A stretch of DNA of 64,000 nucleotides, taken from PALSA-968 sp964387075. GTDB taxonomy: Bacteria > Bacteroidota > Bacteroidia > B-17B0 > Aurantibacillaceae. Of the stretch, positions 27,285 to 36,162 are shown piece by piece. How positions within the stretch are numbered: the stretch's first letter is position 1; each line of letters opens with the position of its first letter. The notes under the pieces were generated by a model that worked only from the letters and a program-made list of their open reading frames with translations, ran no database searches and had not been told where the DNA came from. Where the stretch lies: contig CAYLVB010000012.1 in the NCBI GenBank assembly GCA_964387075.1, positions 104,744 to 168,743 on the forward strand. The letters are read 5' to 3'. The translations under genes and the position numbers were made by a program.

Positions 27285-28265
27285 TCATTTGTTAATGACC
27301 GGTGGCACCTTAATGCTTGCCCAGACCTCGCGCATGCGTGCGGCATAAACAAAATAGAGGCATGCCAGTACAAAAGCAGAAATAGCGGCCACGCCGGTGA
27401 TCACGCTTCGTTTAGGCCAGTACTTGGTATCGGGTTTAGAAGGCTCGGAGGCCACGATCATATACGTAAGCTTTCGACTGAAATCGCGTATCGATTTCGA
27501 GAGATCGTTCTCCACAGCGGCATACAAACGGGCTTCTTCCTGGAAGGCGTTGCCTATCCTGAAGAGCTCTGGGCCATGTTCGGCGATCTCGTTCATGGAT
27601 TCGGTGATCTTCGGGTTTTCTTTCCCTTCGGCCATCAACTTGTAATAGTTCTGCGCCGCGTACCGCATCTGCGATCCCATATCGATCAGGTGGTATTTTT
27701 TAGTGAATACCTCCATGCATTGCTGCAGGCTGTCAAGCGTTCTGCGATGCTCCAACAGGTAGGCGCGGTTCACGTTCACAAACTCATTGAACTTCTTTAC
27801 GTGTTGTTTGGAAATGGTCTTGTTCACCGCTTCAATGATGCCCTGCGCGATCTTTTGAGCGGTATCCGGGTCGGTATCCAGAACCGTTAGTTCTATTGAC
27901 TCGTAACGTGTTTGCGAAGCTTTGATGTTCTCTTCGAAAGCCAGGTTGAAAAGTGTTTTAAAGCGGGGGTCGGTAGTATCAAGGTCGTAGTGTCTATCGA
28001 GGTTGTATTTTTTAAGTACATCGTTGCGTACATCATAAGAGTTAAAGAACTGCAGCAATAGTTCGGTATGCGAAACGGCATTGTATTGCTGTTCCATGAA
28101 GAAAGGGACCATGTTGGCCGGGTAGATATAGGCAAGCGAGCGGTATTTGGGCTTTAGAGCGAAACTCACCCCAAGGGCAACAATAGCTGCTATGAGAGTG
28201 ACCAAAAAAATATGCTTTCTTCGGTAAAAAAGAACCCTTAAGATCTCAATGTTGGGTTTGTCCAT
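27285..28265 (-). CDS. Wzz-like chain-length / Wzc N-terminal domain protein (first paralogue)
   Basis: 326 residues with the same plan as its neighbour: helix IFLVTLIAAIVALGVSFAL, the KPKYRSLAYIYPANM strand that opens the Wzz domain, DPDTAQKIAQGIIEAVN, SEPSKPDTKYWPK before the last helix, and AAISAFVLACLYFVYAARMREV. There is no ATP-binding kinase domain, so it is the Wzz-only form. Its stop TGA shares bases with an ATG (ATGA at 27285-27288), pointing to coupled translation of the second paralogue. Confidence 0.87.
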   Translation of the reverse strand: MDKPNIEILRVLFYRRKHIFLVTLIAAIVALGVSFALKPKYRSLAYIYPANMVPFFMEQQYNAVSHTELLLQFFNSYDVRNDVLKKYNLDRHYDLDTTDPRFKTLFNLAFEENIKASQTRYESIELTVLDTDPDTAQKIAQGIIEAVNKTISKQHVKKFNEFVNVNRAYLLEHRRTLDSLQQCMEVFTKKYHLIDMGSQMRYAAQNYYKLMAEGKENPKITESMNEIAEHGPELFRIGNAFQEEARLYAAVENDLSKSIRDFSRKLTYMIVASEPSKPDTKYWPKRSVITGVAAISAFVLACLYFVYAARMREVWASIKVPPVINK

Positions 28266-28308
28266 GTTTTCTTCCTTTTTTTGGGTTTGCTAAGATAGTA
28301 AAATGTGT

Positions 28309-29856
28309 TTAATTGTACTTGATAAAACGCATAATGGATTTTAGGCTGATGAGGCCGGTAATGAGGGCCCAGAGACCCGAAAAAGCGCACATGACCGCTA
28401 TGCCAAGATACGGGTTCTTGATAAAGGTGGTGCTTACGAAACCTGCCGTAGTAACCCCCGCGGCAAACAATACCAGGATAAGGATAATGCGGTAATTGAC
28501 GCGTAACTTAAAGATCCTGTAGGAAAGAAACACCTGTATCCCGGCCGTAAAGAACTGCGTGATCAGACTGGAGATAGCCGCCCCCATTGCCTTGTATTTA
28601 GGGATCAGGAGGATGTTGAGTGCAAAGTTGAGACAGATACCGATAATGGCCATCGTGTTGAGCTGCTTGAGGCTTCCGTTGGCAGTGAGCAGTGATCCGA
28701 AAATGTAAGTGGTAGATACCGCTATAAAACACGACATCAGGATGGCGAAGATATTGGCCGAATCGGTTACCCCGTAATTGATCAGGTACACGAGGTCGGT
28801 GCGATAAAAAATGCTTACGGCAGAGGCAATGATGGCGGGTGTAATGAGGAGGGTGAAAGCTAATTTAACCAGGTTATCGATGCGCTCGTTGAACTTGATC
28901 ATGCGGCTGAACACGGGGATCAATTGCACCGAGAAAAGATAGGCGATCATGTTGGCGGCATCCAGCAACCTGAAACCTTTGGCGTAAATACCCGCCTGGG
29001 CCGGCCCACTTGTGTTCAAGCTCTGCTCGGCCTGCAAAATAATGCTCTTCACCTCCGGAAGTTTATAGTAGGGCATGTGTTTGATCTTCTGGATCAGGAA
29101 AAAGACATAGTTATTCTTGTCGGGCAGCAAACGTTCTATCATCACCGCGTCAAGGCGATTGTAAAAGGTCATCAGTAACACCAATACGGCAAACGGAAAA
29201 CTCTTCTTGAGTATCATTAGCCAGAAAGGCCAGTTCCAGCTTATCGAAAAACTTTCGGTCTTTTTGAATACAACCACAAAAGCGATCAGGGCAGTGATCA
29301 GGTAGGCTATCGTTTGGGTATACACAAACACCATGATGTCGATGTAAATGCCGGTCACCGTGGTCCACAGCAGCAAAGCGCAGAACGTGATCATGATGAA
29401 GCGGTCGAGCACCGAAATGAAACTGTCGGTCTTGAAAGCGTGCAGTCCTAAAAGATTAGAACGGAGGTAGAGGATCATGGAGATGAGGAACTGGTTGATG
29501 CCAAGCAGGAACAACAATTTGAGGTAGCGCGTGCTGTAACCAACCGACAAGCCTATGATGAGCGTAACGGTAATATAAACTACCCCAAGCAGTATCTTTA
29601 GCAGGAAAAGCCCCGAAAAATGTTTTTCGAGCAGGTGGTTGTTCTGCGCGATGTTCTTGTTATTGAAATTGGTGATACCAAAATCGAGCAGGATGTTGAG
29701 CAGGAAGGAGAAATTGAAAAGCACAAAGTATTCGCCATAGGCAGCGTTACCCACCTGGAACTGCACGTTGGGTTCTATCACCAGGATCCAGAACGGCTTG
29801 ATAAGCAGGTTCAGGAAGATGAGAATAGCTAAATTAGTAACGAATTGCCTTTGCAT
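28309..29856 (-). CDS. Polysaccharide flippase (Wzx/MATE-like)
   Basis: About 515 residues, 12-14 transmembrane helices, no soluble domain. The N-terminal half has NAAYGEYFVLFNFSFLLNILLDFGITNFNNKNIAQ, of which YGEYFVLFNFSF and LDFGITNFN are typical of the polysaccharide exporter family. A charged loop at about 255-300 holds ERLLPDKNNYVFF. It should flip lipid-linked sugar units across the inner membrane for the ligase and Wzz proteins. Start placed at 29856 (MQRQFVTNLAIL); an in-frame start at 29877 sits over a TATATTCG promoter-like box. Confidence 0.88.
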   Translation of the reverse strand: MQRQFVTNLAILIFLNLLIKPFWILVIEPNVQFQVGNAAYGEYFVLFNFSFLLNILLDFGITNFNNKNIAQNNHLLEKHFSGLFLLKILLGVVYITVTLIIGLSVGYSTRYLKLLFLLGINQFLISMILYLRSNLLGLHAFKTDSFISVLDRFIMITFCALLLWTTVTGIYIDIMVFVYTQTIAYLITALIAFVVVFKKTESFSISWNWPFWLMILKKSFPFAVLVLLMTFYNRLDAVMIERLLPDKNNYVFFLIQKIKHMPYYKLPEVKSIILQAEQSLNTSGPAQAGIYAKGFRLLDAANMIAYLFSVQLIPVFSRMIKFNERIDNLVKLAFTLLITPAIIASAVSIFYRTDLVYLINYGVTDSANIFAILMSCFIAVSTTYIFGSLLTANGSLKQLNTMAIIGICLNFALNILLIPKYKAMGAAISSLITQFFTAGIQVFLSYRIFKLRVNYRIILILVLFAAGVTTAGFVSTTFIKNPYLGIAVMCAFSGLWALITGLISLKSIMRFIKYN

Positions 29857-30010
29857 AAAGGACGGCGAATATAGCAATTTGGATCGTAAATAGAAAGCTT
29901 AAAATCACCGTTTTACGCCTATTTTGTTTAATTTCGCGGCCATACACTATTTCGCTGGATTGTGCGTTATAGCGGGTTAAGTTTCAAGTTGAAAGTTAGA
30001 AGTTAAAAGA

Positions 30011-31183
30011 TTGAAGCGTGAGGAAGAAGAGTTCGTGGATAATAAATCAGAAAGCTGCCATCTGAAAATCGTCGTAAATACGCGCTTATTATTACCCGGC
30101 CGCCTTGATGGCATTGGCTGGTTCAGCTATCAATCACTTAAACGGATTACGCAGCAGCATCCCGAGGTACATTTTGTTTTTTTGTTCGACAGGCCTTACG
30201 ACCCGCAATTTGTTTTTGGTGAAAACGTAACGCCTATGGTGCTATGGCCTCCGGCCCGACATCCATTCCTTTTTTATTACTGGATGCAATTCTCGGTAAA
30301 GCCTTTCTTAAATAAATTCAAGCCCGATCTTTTTCTTTCGCAGGATGGATTCCTCGCCCTGGGAGCCACTTGCAAACAATTGCCGGTGATACACGACATC
30401 AATTTCAAACATTACCCGCAGGACCTTCCATTTTGGGTGCGGAATTACTACAATCGGTTCTTCCCCAGGTTCGCTAAAGCCGCGACCCGAATTGCTACTG
30501 TTTCTGAATTCAGTAAAGACGATATCAGTAAGAACTATGGCATCGATCCTTCAAATATTGACGTGGTATATAACGGCATCAACGAGTTCTTTGCCCCGGT
30601 TGATGAAAAGATCAAGCAAAGCGTGCGCGACAAGTACGCGAAGGGTTGTCCGTATTTTATTTTCGTGGGCTCTTTAAGTCCAAGAAAAAATATTGCACGA
30701 TTGATCCAGGCTTTTCATGCTTTCAAAAAGGAGAGTGGTTCGAACATGAAACTGGTTTTAGCCGGCGCTATCTTTTGGGGAGAGGATGAATTGATCAAGC
30801 TCATGAAGCAATTGCAGATCGAAGACGAGATCATTTTCACAGGCCGTGTTCCCGATGGTGCTATGCGCGATATTGTGGGCTCCGCTTTTGCGCTTACCTA
30901 CGTTCCTTATTTTGAAGGTTTCGGAATTCCATTGGTGGAAGCGATGCAGTGTGGTATTCCTATTATCTCCGCTAATGTTTCTTCTTTGCCTGAAGTGGCG
31001 GGCGAGGCAGCTCTCTATTGCGATCCTTTCAACATTGATGAGATCAAGAACGCCATGCTTAAAATGCACCGCGACAAAGAACTCCGCGATATCCTCATCC
31101 AAAAAGGACTCGAACAAAAGAATAAGTTCTCGTGGGAAAGAACGGCGGATCTGCTTTGGAAGAGTATTGAGAGGGCGGTTTAA
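30011..31183 (+). CDS. Glycosyltransferase family 4 (GT-B)
   Basis: About 390 residues. The C-terminal GT4 donor domain has YFIFVGSLSPRKNIARLIQAF, KLVLAGAIFWGE, IIFTGRVPDGAM and PYFEGFGIPLVEAMQCGIPI with the catalytic E-x7-E pattern, then SSLPEVAGEAALYCDP. The N-terminal acceptor half begins LKIVVNTRLLLPGRLDGIGWFS. The likely role is adding a sugar to the lipid-linked repeat unit of the neighbouring cluster, from which it is divergent. No ATG is available before the core; TTG 30011 or GTG 30035 must serve, so the exact start is uncertain. Confidence 0.9.
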   Translation: MKREEEEFVDNKSESCHLKIVVNTRLLLPGRLDGIGWFSYQSLKRITQQHPEVHFVFLFDRPYDPQFVFGENVTPMVLWPPARHPFLFYYWMQFSVKPFLNKFKPDLFLSQDGFLALGATCKQLPVIHDINFKHYPQDLPFWVRNYYNRFFPRFAKAATRIATVSEFSKDDISKNYGIDPSNIDVVYNGINEFFAPVDEKIKQSVRDKYAKGCPYFIFVGSLSPRKNIARLIQAFHAFKKESGSNMKLVLAGAIFWGEDELIKLMKQLQIEDEIIFTGRVPDGAMRDIVGSAFALTYVPYFEGFGIPLVEAMQCGIPIISANVSSLPEVAGEAALYCDPFNIDEIKNAMLKMHRDKELRDILIQKGLEQKNKFSWERTADLLWKSIERAV

Positions 31184-31222
31184 AATTTTCTTAAAGCGAC
31201 ATTAATTTTCTCAAAGGCCAGC

Positions 31223-31729
31223 ATGATGAATAACCTTTCCTATCGCGTCGGAACAATTAAGGATGTTGACCAATTACAAAACCTTGGTAAAAATGCATAT
31301 GGACAATTTCAAAATGCATTGACTCCGGACAATTGGAAAATATTCAACGGCAATTTGAAAGACAAGCAAAAATTTATTGACATACTTAATATTGCCAAGT
31401 GCTTCGTTTGTCTTGACCAGGAAGAAATAGTTGGCGTTGCTTATATAATTCCAAGTGGTAACCCAACAGATCTATTCAAATCTGAATGGTCTTACATTAG
31501 AATGGTTGGGGTTGATCCAAAATATAGAGGGCAAGGCATTGCAAAAACGCTCACGCAAATGTGCATTGACTTCGCCAAACATAACAATGAAAAAACCATT
31601 GCTTTACACACTGCAGAGTTCATGGACGCGGCCAGGCATATTTATGAAAGCATGGGTTTTACTATTCTTAAAGAAATTCCACCTTTGTTTGGTAAAAAAT
31701 ATTGGCTGTACACGCTAGCCCTGGATTGA
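31223..31729 (+). CDS. GNAT family N-acetyltransferase
   Basis: 168 residues. The acetyl-CoA loop is in IRMVGVDPKYRGQGIAKTLTQMCIDFA (motif A, Q/RxxGxA type), preceded by EIVGVAYIIPSG and followed by HTAEFMDAARHIYESMGF (motif B). The substrate is unknown. Base composition is clearly more AT-rich than its neighbours (IKDVDQLQNLGKNAYGQF is encoded with many AAT/AAA codons), suggesting recent transfer. Two ATGs at 31223 and 31226 are both possible. Confidence 0.85.
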   Translation: MMNNLSYRVGTIKDVDQLQNLGKNAYGQFQNALTPDNWKIFNGNLKDKQKFIDILNIAKCFVCLDQEEIVGVAYIIPSGNPTDLFKSEWSYIRMVGVDPKYRGQGIAKTLTQMCIDFAKHNNEKTIALHTAEFMDAARHIYESMGFTILKEIPPLFGKKYWLYTLALD

Positions 31730-31755
31730 AAAACTGCACAGAGTCATCAGCAGAT

Positions 31756-34293
31756 CTAAAACGGATACCCAATACCAAAATTGGTAATAAAAGAAGATAA
31801 GAACCCGCGACCAAACATCCATCTTGATCCTACCGGATTAGCGGGGTTTCGTACCTGGAAGGCTCCGTCAATTCGAATAATGAAGAAGGAAAAGTCGGCG
31901 CGGATACCTACGCCGGTGCCGCCCGCGAACTCGGTGTAAAAACGCGTGGGGTCGAATTCTCCGCCAGGTTTATTGGCATTTTTCTGGCGCAACCAAACAT
32001 TTCCCATATCAATAAAGTAGGCCCCGTTAATGAATTTATAAATATTGAAACGGAACTCGAAGTTTGCTTCCAATTGTATGTCGCCCAATTTATCGAAGGT
32101 ATTATCAATGATCGTGTTTCCCTGCGGATCGGTGTATTTTCCGTTATAAGCACCGGGACCAACAGTTCTGGCCTTCCATGCGCGAATGGAGTTTGGTCCG
32201 CCCGCGAAGAAGCTTTTCTCATAAGGTAATACGTTCAAATTCTCAAGCGCGTAACCCATACCTCCGTAGGCCCTGAACACAAAACGGCCCAATTGTTTCA
32301 CGGTCTTGTACGTACGCACATCTAGGTCGCCCCGTAAGAACTGCGCGAAGGGCATGCCCAGCAAATAATACCTGCCCAAACTATCTTTTTGCGCGCCCTG
32401 CGCGTTATTGATGGCGCGAAGAATATTGCCGGATGACTCCAGGTTCGCTTTCAGGTACATGGAGGCCTGGAAGAAGTTCTTTTCCTCCACGCTCTGGTTG
32501 TTGAACATAAAAGAATAACGCGATACGGTAGTAACGTGGCTCGCGAAACTATTCTTGAGGAATAGGTTACCGGTACTGGTCAGCTGCTTATTGAAAGCGT
32601 CACTCAGGTTGGCATCAATGAAGTTGATCTCCAGGGGCACCACGTAATGGCGCGTATGCACTTTTCCGTTGAACTGCAGACCGTAATTGATATTTGATAA
32701 AGTACGGGCGTACTGATTATTCTGCTGGAAGCTCAGTGAGGTGCCTATGATGGTCTTTGGTTGCGCGTTGGAGTAATAATCTATCAGCGTGAAAGGAAAA
32801 AGCGGCTTTGGAATGTTCAAATTCACCTCCGGACCAAATTGTACGGTATTGAAGGCCTTCAATAGAGGAATTCCAAAAGTATTATCAGATTCGGCTACAT
32901 TGAAATTCTTCTGCGCGATGAGGCCTCCATTCAGTTTTACCTCCAAAAGCTCCGAGCCCTTGAAGGTATTCCGGTTGTGATAGGTAATGCTGGCTGCCAT
33001 GCCATTGTTGCCTGAAGTCGTGGTTAACTCTGTTTCAATACCGAAATTCTGTTTTATCAGGGGCGACATCAAAATGTAGCAATCCAGCTTATCCTGCTCC
33101 AGGTCGTTGATCTTGAACGTTACATTGATGCTTTTGAAGGCTTTCAAGCCCGATAAACGGTTATAGGTTTCTTCTACAATATCGTAATTGAACAATTGGT
33201 CTTTGAAGAACAGGATCTTATTGGCGATATCCTTGCGGCGGTAATTGAGGTGTTTGTTGTAAAGAAAGGTCACATCCTTATACACCGAAGTGTCGCTATA
33301 GCTTTGGTTACGGTTAAAGATATCGTAATCGGTGATCACATAGATGTTCTTGATATTGTAGCGGGTGTGATCGGCGAACAGAACCGTATCGTGATTGTAT
33401 TCAGGTCGGTAAGCGTAGCGTTTCACATTCACTTCCACGTCCAGGTAATTTCCTTCCATATTGGTGTCAACCATCATGAAGATAGATTCCGGCCCGAAAC
33501 GGTAATACCCGTTATCGCGCTGAAAGCGAACCATGCGCTCGCGCTCTTTGGTAAGCACATCGGCATCGTAGCGCATGCCGCGCTTCAGCAAGGAATGGAT
33601 GCTGTCCTGGAAAATGAAATACTGCAGGTGCTGGTCTTCAATGTTATACTTGACGTTGCGAATGACTGTTGGTTGACCCGCGTTGATACGGTAATACACT
33701 TCAGCGTCTTTTCGCTTATGTTGAAATTTTACGGTGTCGGTCACTTTTGCCTGGAAATAACCCTTTGTGTACAGGAAGCGCTGGATATTATCGCGGCTTA
33801 GTTTGATGAGCGATGAATCAAGAATGGCGGGAGGCTCGCCGCTTTGCACCCAGCTTTCACGCCAGGTGGGCTCGTTCTTGTCTTTGAATTTTACCGGCTT
33901 TGGTTTTTTGCCTTTGGCCTTGCGTTTTTCGTTCTCCTTATCGTTCTTTATTTTGCGTTTGGCGTTTATCTCGTCGTATTTTTTATCACGTTTCTCTTTG
34001 TGCTGCTGCATTTTCACCGGGTCGATGGAGTTATAGAGCCAGAGGTGGTAGGGAAAGAGCTCGAGTTTGAGCGGTTTGATGGTGAGCAGGTAGCGGTTAG
34101 GCTGCTGGCGTATAAAGGGCAGGATCTCTTCTTCGGGCACCTGGGTGGTATTGTTAACGATGTGGTTCTCGTCGAGGAAATACTCACCTTCCTTCATGTG
34201 TTTTTTGATATGGCAGGAAGAAAAAAACAGGCATAGCAAGCCAAGGGATAATAATGCCCCGTGTTTTTTTAGTATTTTGTACCCGCTTTTCAC
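31756..34293 (-). CDS. tamL: TamL-type lipoprotein BamA/TamA homologue
   Basis: 845 residues. An unusual lipoprotein signal (LLCLFFSSC, Cys27) on an Omp85 protein is the mark of Bacteroidota TamL, the partner of TamB in outer-membrane assembly. POTRA domains span about 150-470 (for example GRYNIKNIYVITD-like strands); a Lys-rich insertion lies at about 95-145 (KEKRDKKYDEINAKRKIKND). The C-terminal 16-strand barrel has FFAGGPNSIRAWKARTVGPG (the conserved L6 xRGF-type loop as IRAW) and ends with an aromatic strand, FITNFGIGYPF. GTG start at 34293, divergent from the RNA methyltransferase gene. Confidence 0.88.
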   Translation of the reverse strand: MKSGYKILKKHGALLSLGLLCLFFSSCHIKKHMKEGEYFLDENHIVNNTTQVPEEEILPFIRQQPNRYLLTIKPLKLELFPYHLWLYNSIDPVKMQQHKEKRDKKYDEINAKRKIKNDKENEKRKAKGKKPKPVKFKDKNEPTWRESWVQSGEPPAILDSSLIKLSRDNIQRFLYTKGYFQAKVTDTVKFQHKRKDAEVYYRINAGQPTVIRNVKYNIEDQHLQYFIFQDSIHSLLKRGMRYDADVLTKERERMVRFQRDNGYYRFGPESIFMMVDTNMEGNYLDVEVNVKRYAYRPEYNHDTVLFADHTRYNIKNIYVITDYDIFNRNQSYSDTSVYKDVTFLYNKHLNYRRKDIANKILFFKDQLFNYDIVEETYNRLSGLKAFKSINVTFKINDLEQDKLDCYILMSPLIKQNFGIETELTTTSGNNGMAASITYHNRNTFKGSELLEVKLNGGLIAQKNFNVAESDNTFGIPLLKAFNTVQFGPEVNLNIPKPLFPFTLIDYYSNAQPKTIIGTSLSFQQNNQYARTLSNINYGLQFNGKVHTRHYVVPLEINFIDANLSDAFNKQLTSTGNLFLKNSFASHVTTVSRYSFMFNNQSVEEKNFFQASMYLKANLESSGNILRAINNAQGAQKDSLGRYYLLGMPFAQFLRGDLDVRTYKTVKQLGRFVFRAYGGMGYALENLNVLPYEKSFFAGGPNSIRAWKARTVGPGAYNGKYTDPQGNTIIDNTFDKLGDIQLEANFEFRFNIYKFINGAYFIDMGNVWLRQKNANKPGGEFDPTRFYTEFAGGTGVGIRADFSFFIIRIDGAFQVRNPANPVGSRWMFGRGFLSSFITNFGIGYPF

Positions 34294-34325
34294 CTAAGAA
34301 CTGCGAAATTAATGGCAAAGGGCCT

Positions 34326-35090
34326 ATGTTGAGTAAAAACCAGGTTAAAAACATAAACAACCTGCACCTGAAAAAGTTCAGGAGCAAGCAGGCCTTGTTC
34401 CTTGCCGAAGGCCCTAAAGTGGTGGAGGAGTTCCTGCATTCCGATATAAAAATAACAGAAATTTACGGCCTTGAGAAATGGATAGAGCGCAATATTACCG
34501 TGCTCATGCAAAAAGACTGCAAATACACGGTTATTGACGATAAAGCGCTGGCTTCTATTAGTGCATTACAGGCTCCTAACGAAGTTCTGGCCATCTGTAA
34601 AGAACCTGAATATGGCATCTCTTCTATAGATAAAAAGGCAAGTTTGTTCCTTTATCTCGATGGCATCTCCGATCCCGGCAATATGGGCACCATTATGCGC
34701 ATGGCCGAATGGTTTGGGCTAAACCAGCTATTCTGCTCCGAAAATTGCGCCGATATCTATAATCCCAAGGTCGTGCAAAGCACCATGGGCTCGCTGGCCC
34801 GTGTTAAGACCTTTTACATAGCTTTAGAGAAGCTCAAAGGACAATTAGGAGCCAAAAATGTGCTTGGCGCTACGCTCAACGGAGAAAATATTTACAAATA
34901 CCAATTTCCCGAGAAAGCCATCCTGGTTATAGGCAGCGAGAGTCATGGCATTAGCGAAGAAAACCTACAACAATTGAGCAAAAGGATCACGATCCCAAAG
35001 GCAAATGGTGTGCAAACCGAGTCGTTAAATGCAGCTACGGCAACATCTATTCTGTTGTCTGAATTCTTTCGGAGTTCGAACTTCAAGTAA
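34326..35090 (+). CDS. TrmH/SpoU family RNA 2'-O-methyltransferase
   Basis: 254 residues. The N-terminal substrate-binding domain begins LSKNQVKNINNLHLKKFRSKQ and LFLAEGPKVVEEFL. The SPOUT knot domain shows the three motifs: LDGISDPGNMGTIMRMAEWFG, LVIGSESHGISEENL and ITIPKANGVQTESLNAATATSIL. It methylates a ribose in rRNA or tRNA with SAM. The start at 34326 (MLSKNQ) is chosen; an earlier in-frame ATG at 34254 would lie inside the divergent tamL gene. Confidence 0.92.
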   Translation: MLSKNQVKNINNLHLKKFRSKQALFLAEGPKVVEEFLHSDIKITEIYGLEKWIERNITVLMQKDCKYTVIDDKALASISALQAPNEVLAICKEPEYGISSIDKKASLFLYLDGISDPGNMGTIMRMAEWFGLNQLFCSENCADIYNPKVVQSTMGSLARVKTFYIALEKLKGQLGAKNVLGATLNGENIYKYQFPEKAILVIGSESHGISEENLQQLSKRITIPKANGVQTESLNAATATSILLSEFFRSSNFK

Positions 35091-35184
35091 CCGGTTATTG
35101 GTTATACGTTAAGCGTTAGACTGTATAGCGTCCTCAAAATTTGTAAATTCGTATCAAATTCGTAATTCGTATCAGGGGGATTTG

Positions 35185-35192
35185 TATTTTTG
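35185..35192 (+). promoter_or_regulatory. -7 promoter element of dapA (TATTTTTG)
   Basis: TATTTTTG fits TAnnTTTG and lies 20 nt before the dapA start. The DNA before it contains repeated ATTCGTAAT/ATTCGTATC words of the low-complexity intergenic type. Confidence 0.5.
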
Positions 35193-35212
35193 CCTCCACA
35201 ATAAGTAAAAAC

Positions 35213-36097
35213 ATGTCTTTACACACAAAATTCAAAGGAACCGGTGTCGCCATTGTTACGCCATTTGACAGTAACGGCGACATTGACTTTAAAGGATTGA
35301 CCAGCCTCATCAACCATCTTATCAAGGGCAAGGTAGAATACCTGGTGGTAATGGGTACAACCGGCGAGAGCGCCACCCTCAATAAGGAAGAAAAGAAGAA
35401 GCTGATAGAGCATGTGGTGAAAACGAACAAGAAACGTGTTCCGTTGGTTTTAGGCATTGGCGGGAACGATACACGCGATGTAATTGAAACGATCAAGCAT
35501 ACAAACCTGAAAGAGTTCGACGCCATCCTTTCGGTTTCTCCGTATTACAACAAACCTTCGCAGCGCGGTATTTACGAGCATTACAAAGCCATTGCGAAAT
35601 CAACTAAAAAACCAATTATCCTGTATAACGTTCCCGGCCGCACATCTTCGAACGTGACCGCGGACACCACGTTGAAGCTGGCGCGTAAATTCAGCAATAT
35701 CATCGCGGTTAAAGAAGCTTCGGGTAACCTCGAGCAATGCATGGCCATCATCGAGAATAAGCCAAAAGATTTCCTGGTTATCAGCGGCGATGATAACTTA
35801 ACACTGCCTTTATTGGCTTGCGGTGCCGATGGAGTAATTTCTGTTGTAGCCAACGCTTTCCCCAAAGATTTCTCAGACATGGTGCGCAGTGGACTGAAAG
35901 GTGATTTTGCTACGGCCCGCAAATTGCATTACAAAACGTTTGAGATCACGCAGCAATTGTTTGCCGATGGTAACCCCGGAGGTGTAAAGCACGCGCTTCA
36001 GTTACTGAAAGTTTGTGGTCCGCACCTGCGTTTGCCATTGGTTGAACCCAATGAAGCCGTGCAAAAGCGTTTGAAGGAGCTTGTAACTAACTACTGA
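35213..36097 (+). CDS. dapA: 4-hydroxy-tetrahydrodipicolinate synthase
   Basis: 294 residues, (beta/alpha)8 barrel. It condenses pyruvate with aspartate semialdehyde, the first committed step to lysine and diaminopimelate. The pyruvate Schiff-base lysine is K167 in IIAVKEASGNLEQ; GTTGESATL and SVSPYYNKPSQRG carry the conserved Thr and Tyr; YNVPGRTSSN holds the Arg that binds the second substrate. Start ATG at 35213. The following aminotransferase could supply another lysine/DAP-pathway step, but this is not proven. Confidence 0.96.
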   Translation: MSLHTKFKGTGVAIVTPFDSNGDIDFKGLTSLINHLIKGKVEYLVVMGTTGESATLNKEEKKKLIEHVVKTNKKRVPLVLGIGGNDTRDVIETIKHTNLKEFDAILSVSPYYNKPSQRGIYEHYKAIAKSTKKPIILYNVPGRTSSNVTADTTLKLARKFSNIIAVKEASGNLEQCMAIIENKPKDFLVISGDDNLTLPLLACGADGVISVVANAFPKDFSDMVRSGLKGDFATARKLHYKTFEITQQLFADGNPGGVKHALQLLKVCGPHLRLPLVEPNEAVQKRLKELVTNY

Positions 36098-36099
36098 GG

Positions 36100-36129
36100 G
36101 ATTGCTTCGCCAGTGGCCTCGCAATGACG
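36100..36129. repeat. 30-bp palindromic repeat, copy 1
   Basis: Begins GATTGCTTCGCCAGTGG and ends CTCGCAATGACG. It is identical over 30 bp to 49443-49472. A degenerate half copy (GGTGACCTCGCAATAACG) follows at 36137-36154. The outer parts are inverted (GATTGCTTCG against CGCAAT). It resembles the CGTCATTGCGAGG...CGAAGCAATC family found across many bacterial phyla. Confidence 0.8.
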
Positions 36130-36162
36130 TTAAATCGGTGACCTCGCAATAACGTTTAAAAG

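Noticed and set aside
33196..33801. 201-codon open frame opposite tamL
   Set aside because: Composition (HIHFHVQVISFHIGVN-like) is typical of a shadow of a barrel gene; no start context, no family.
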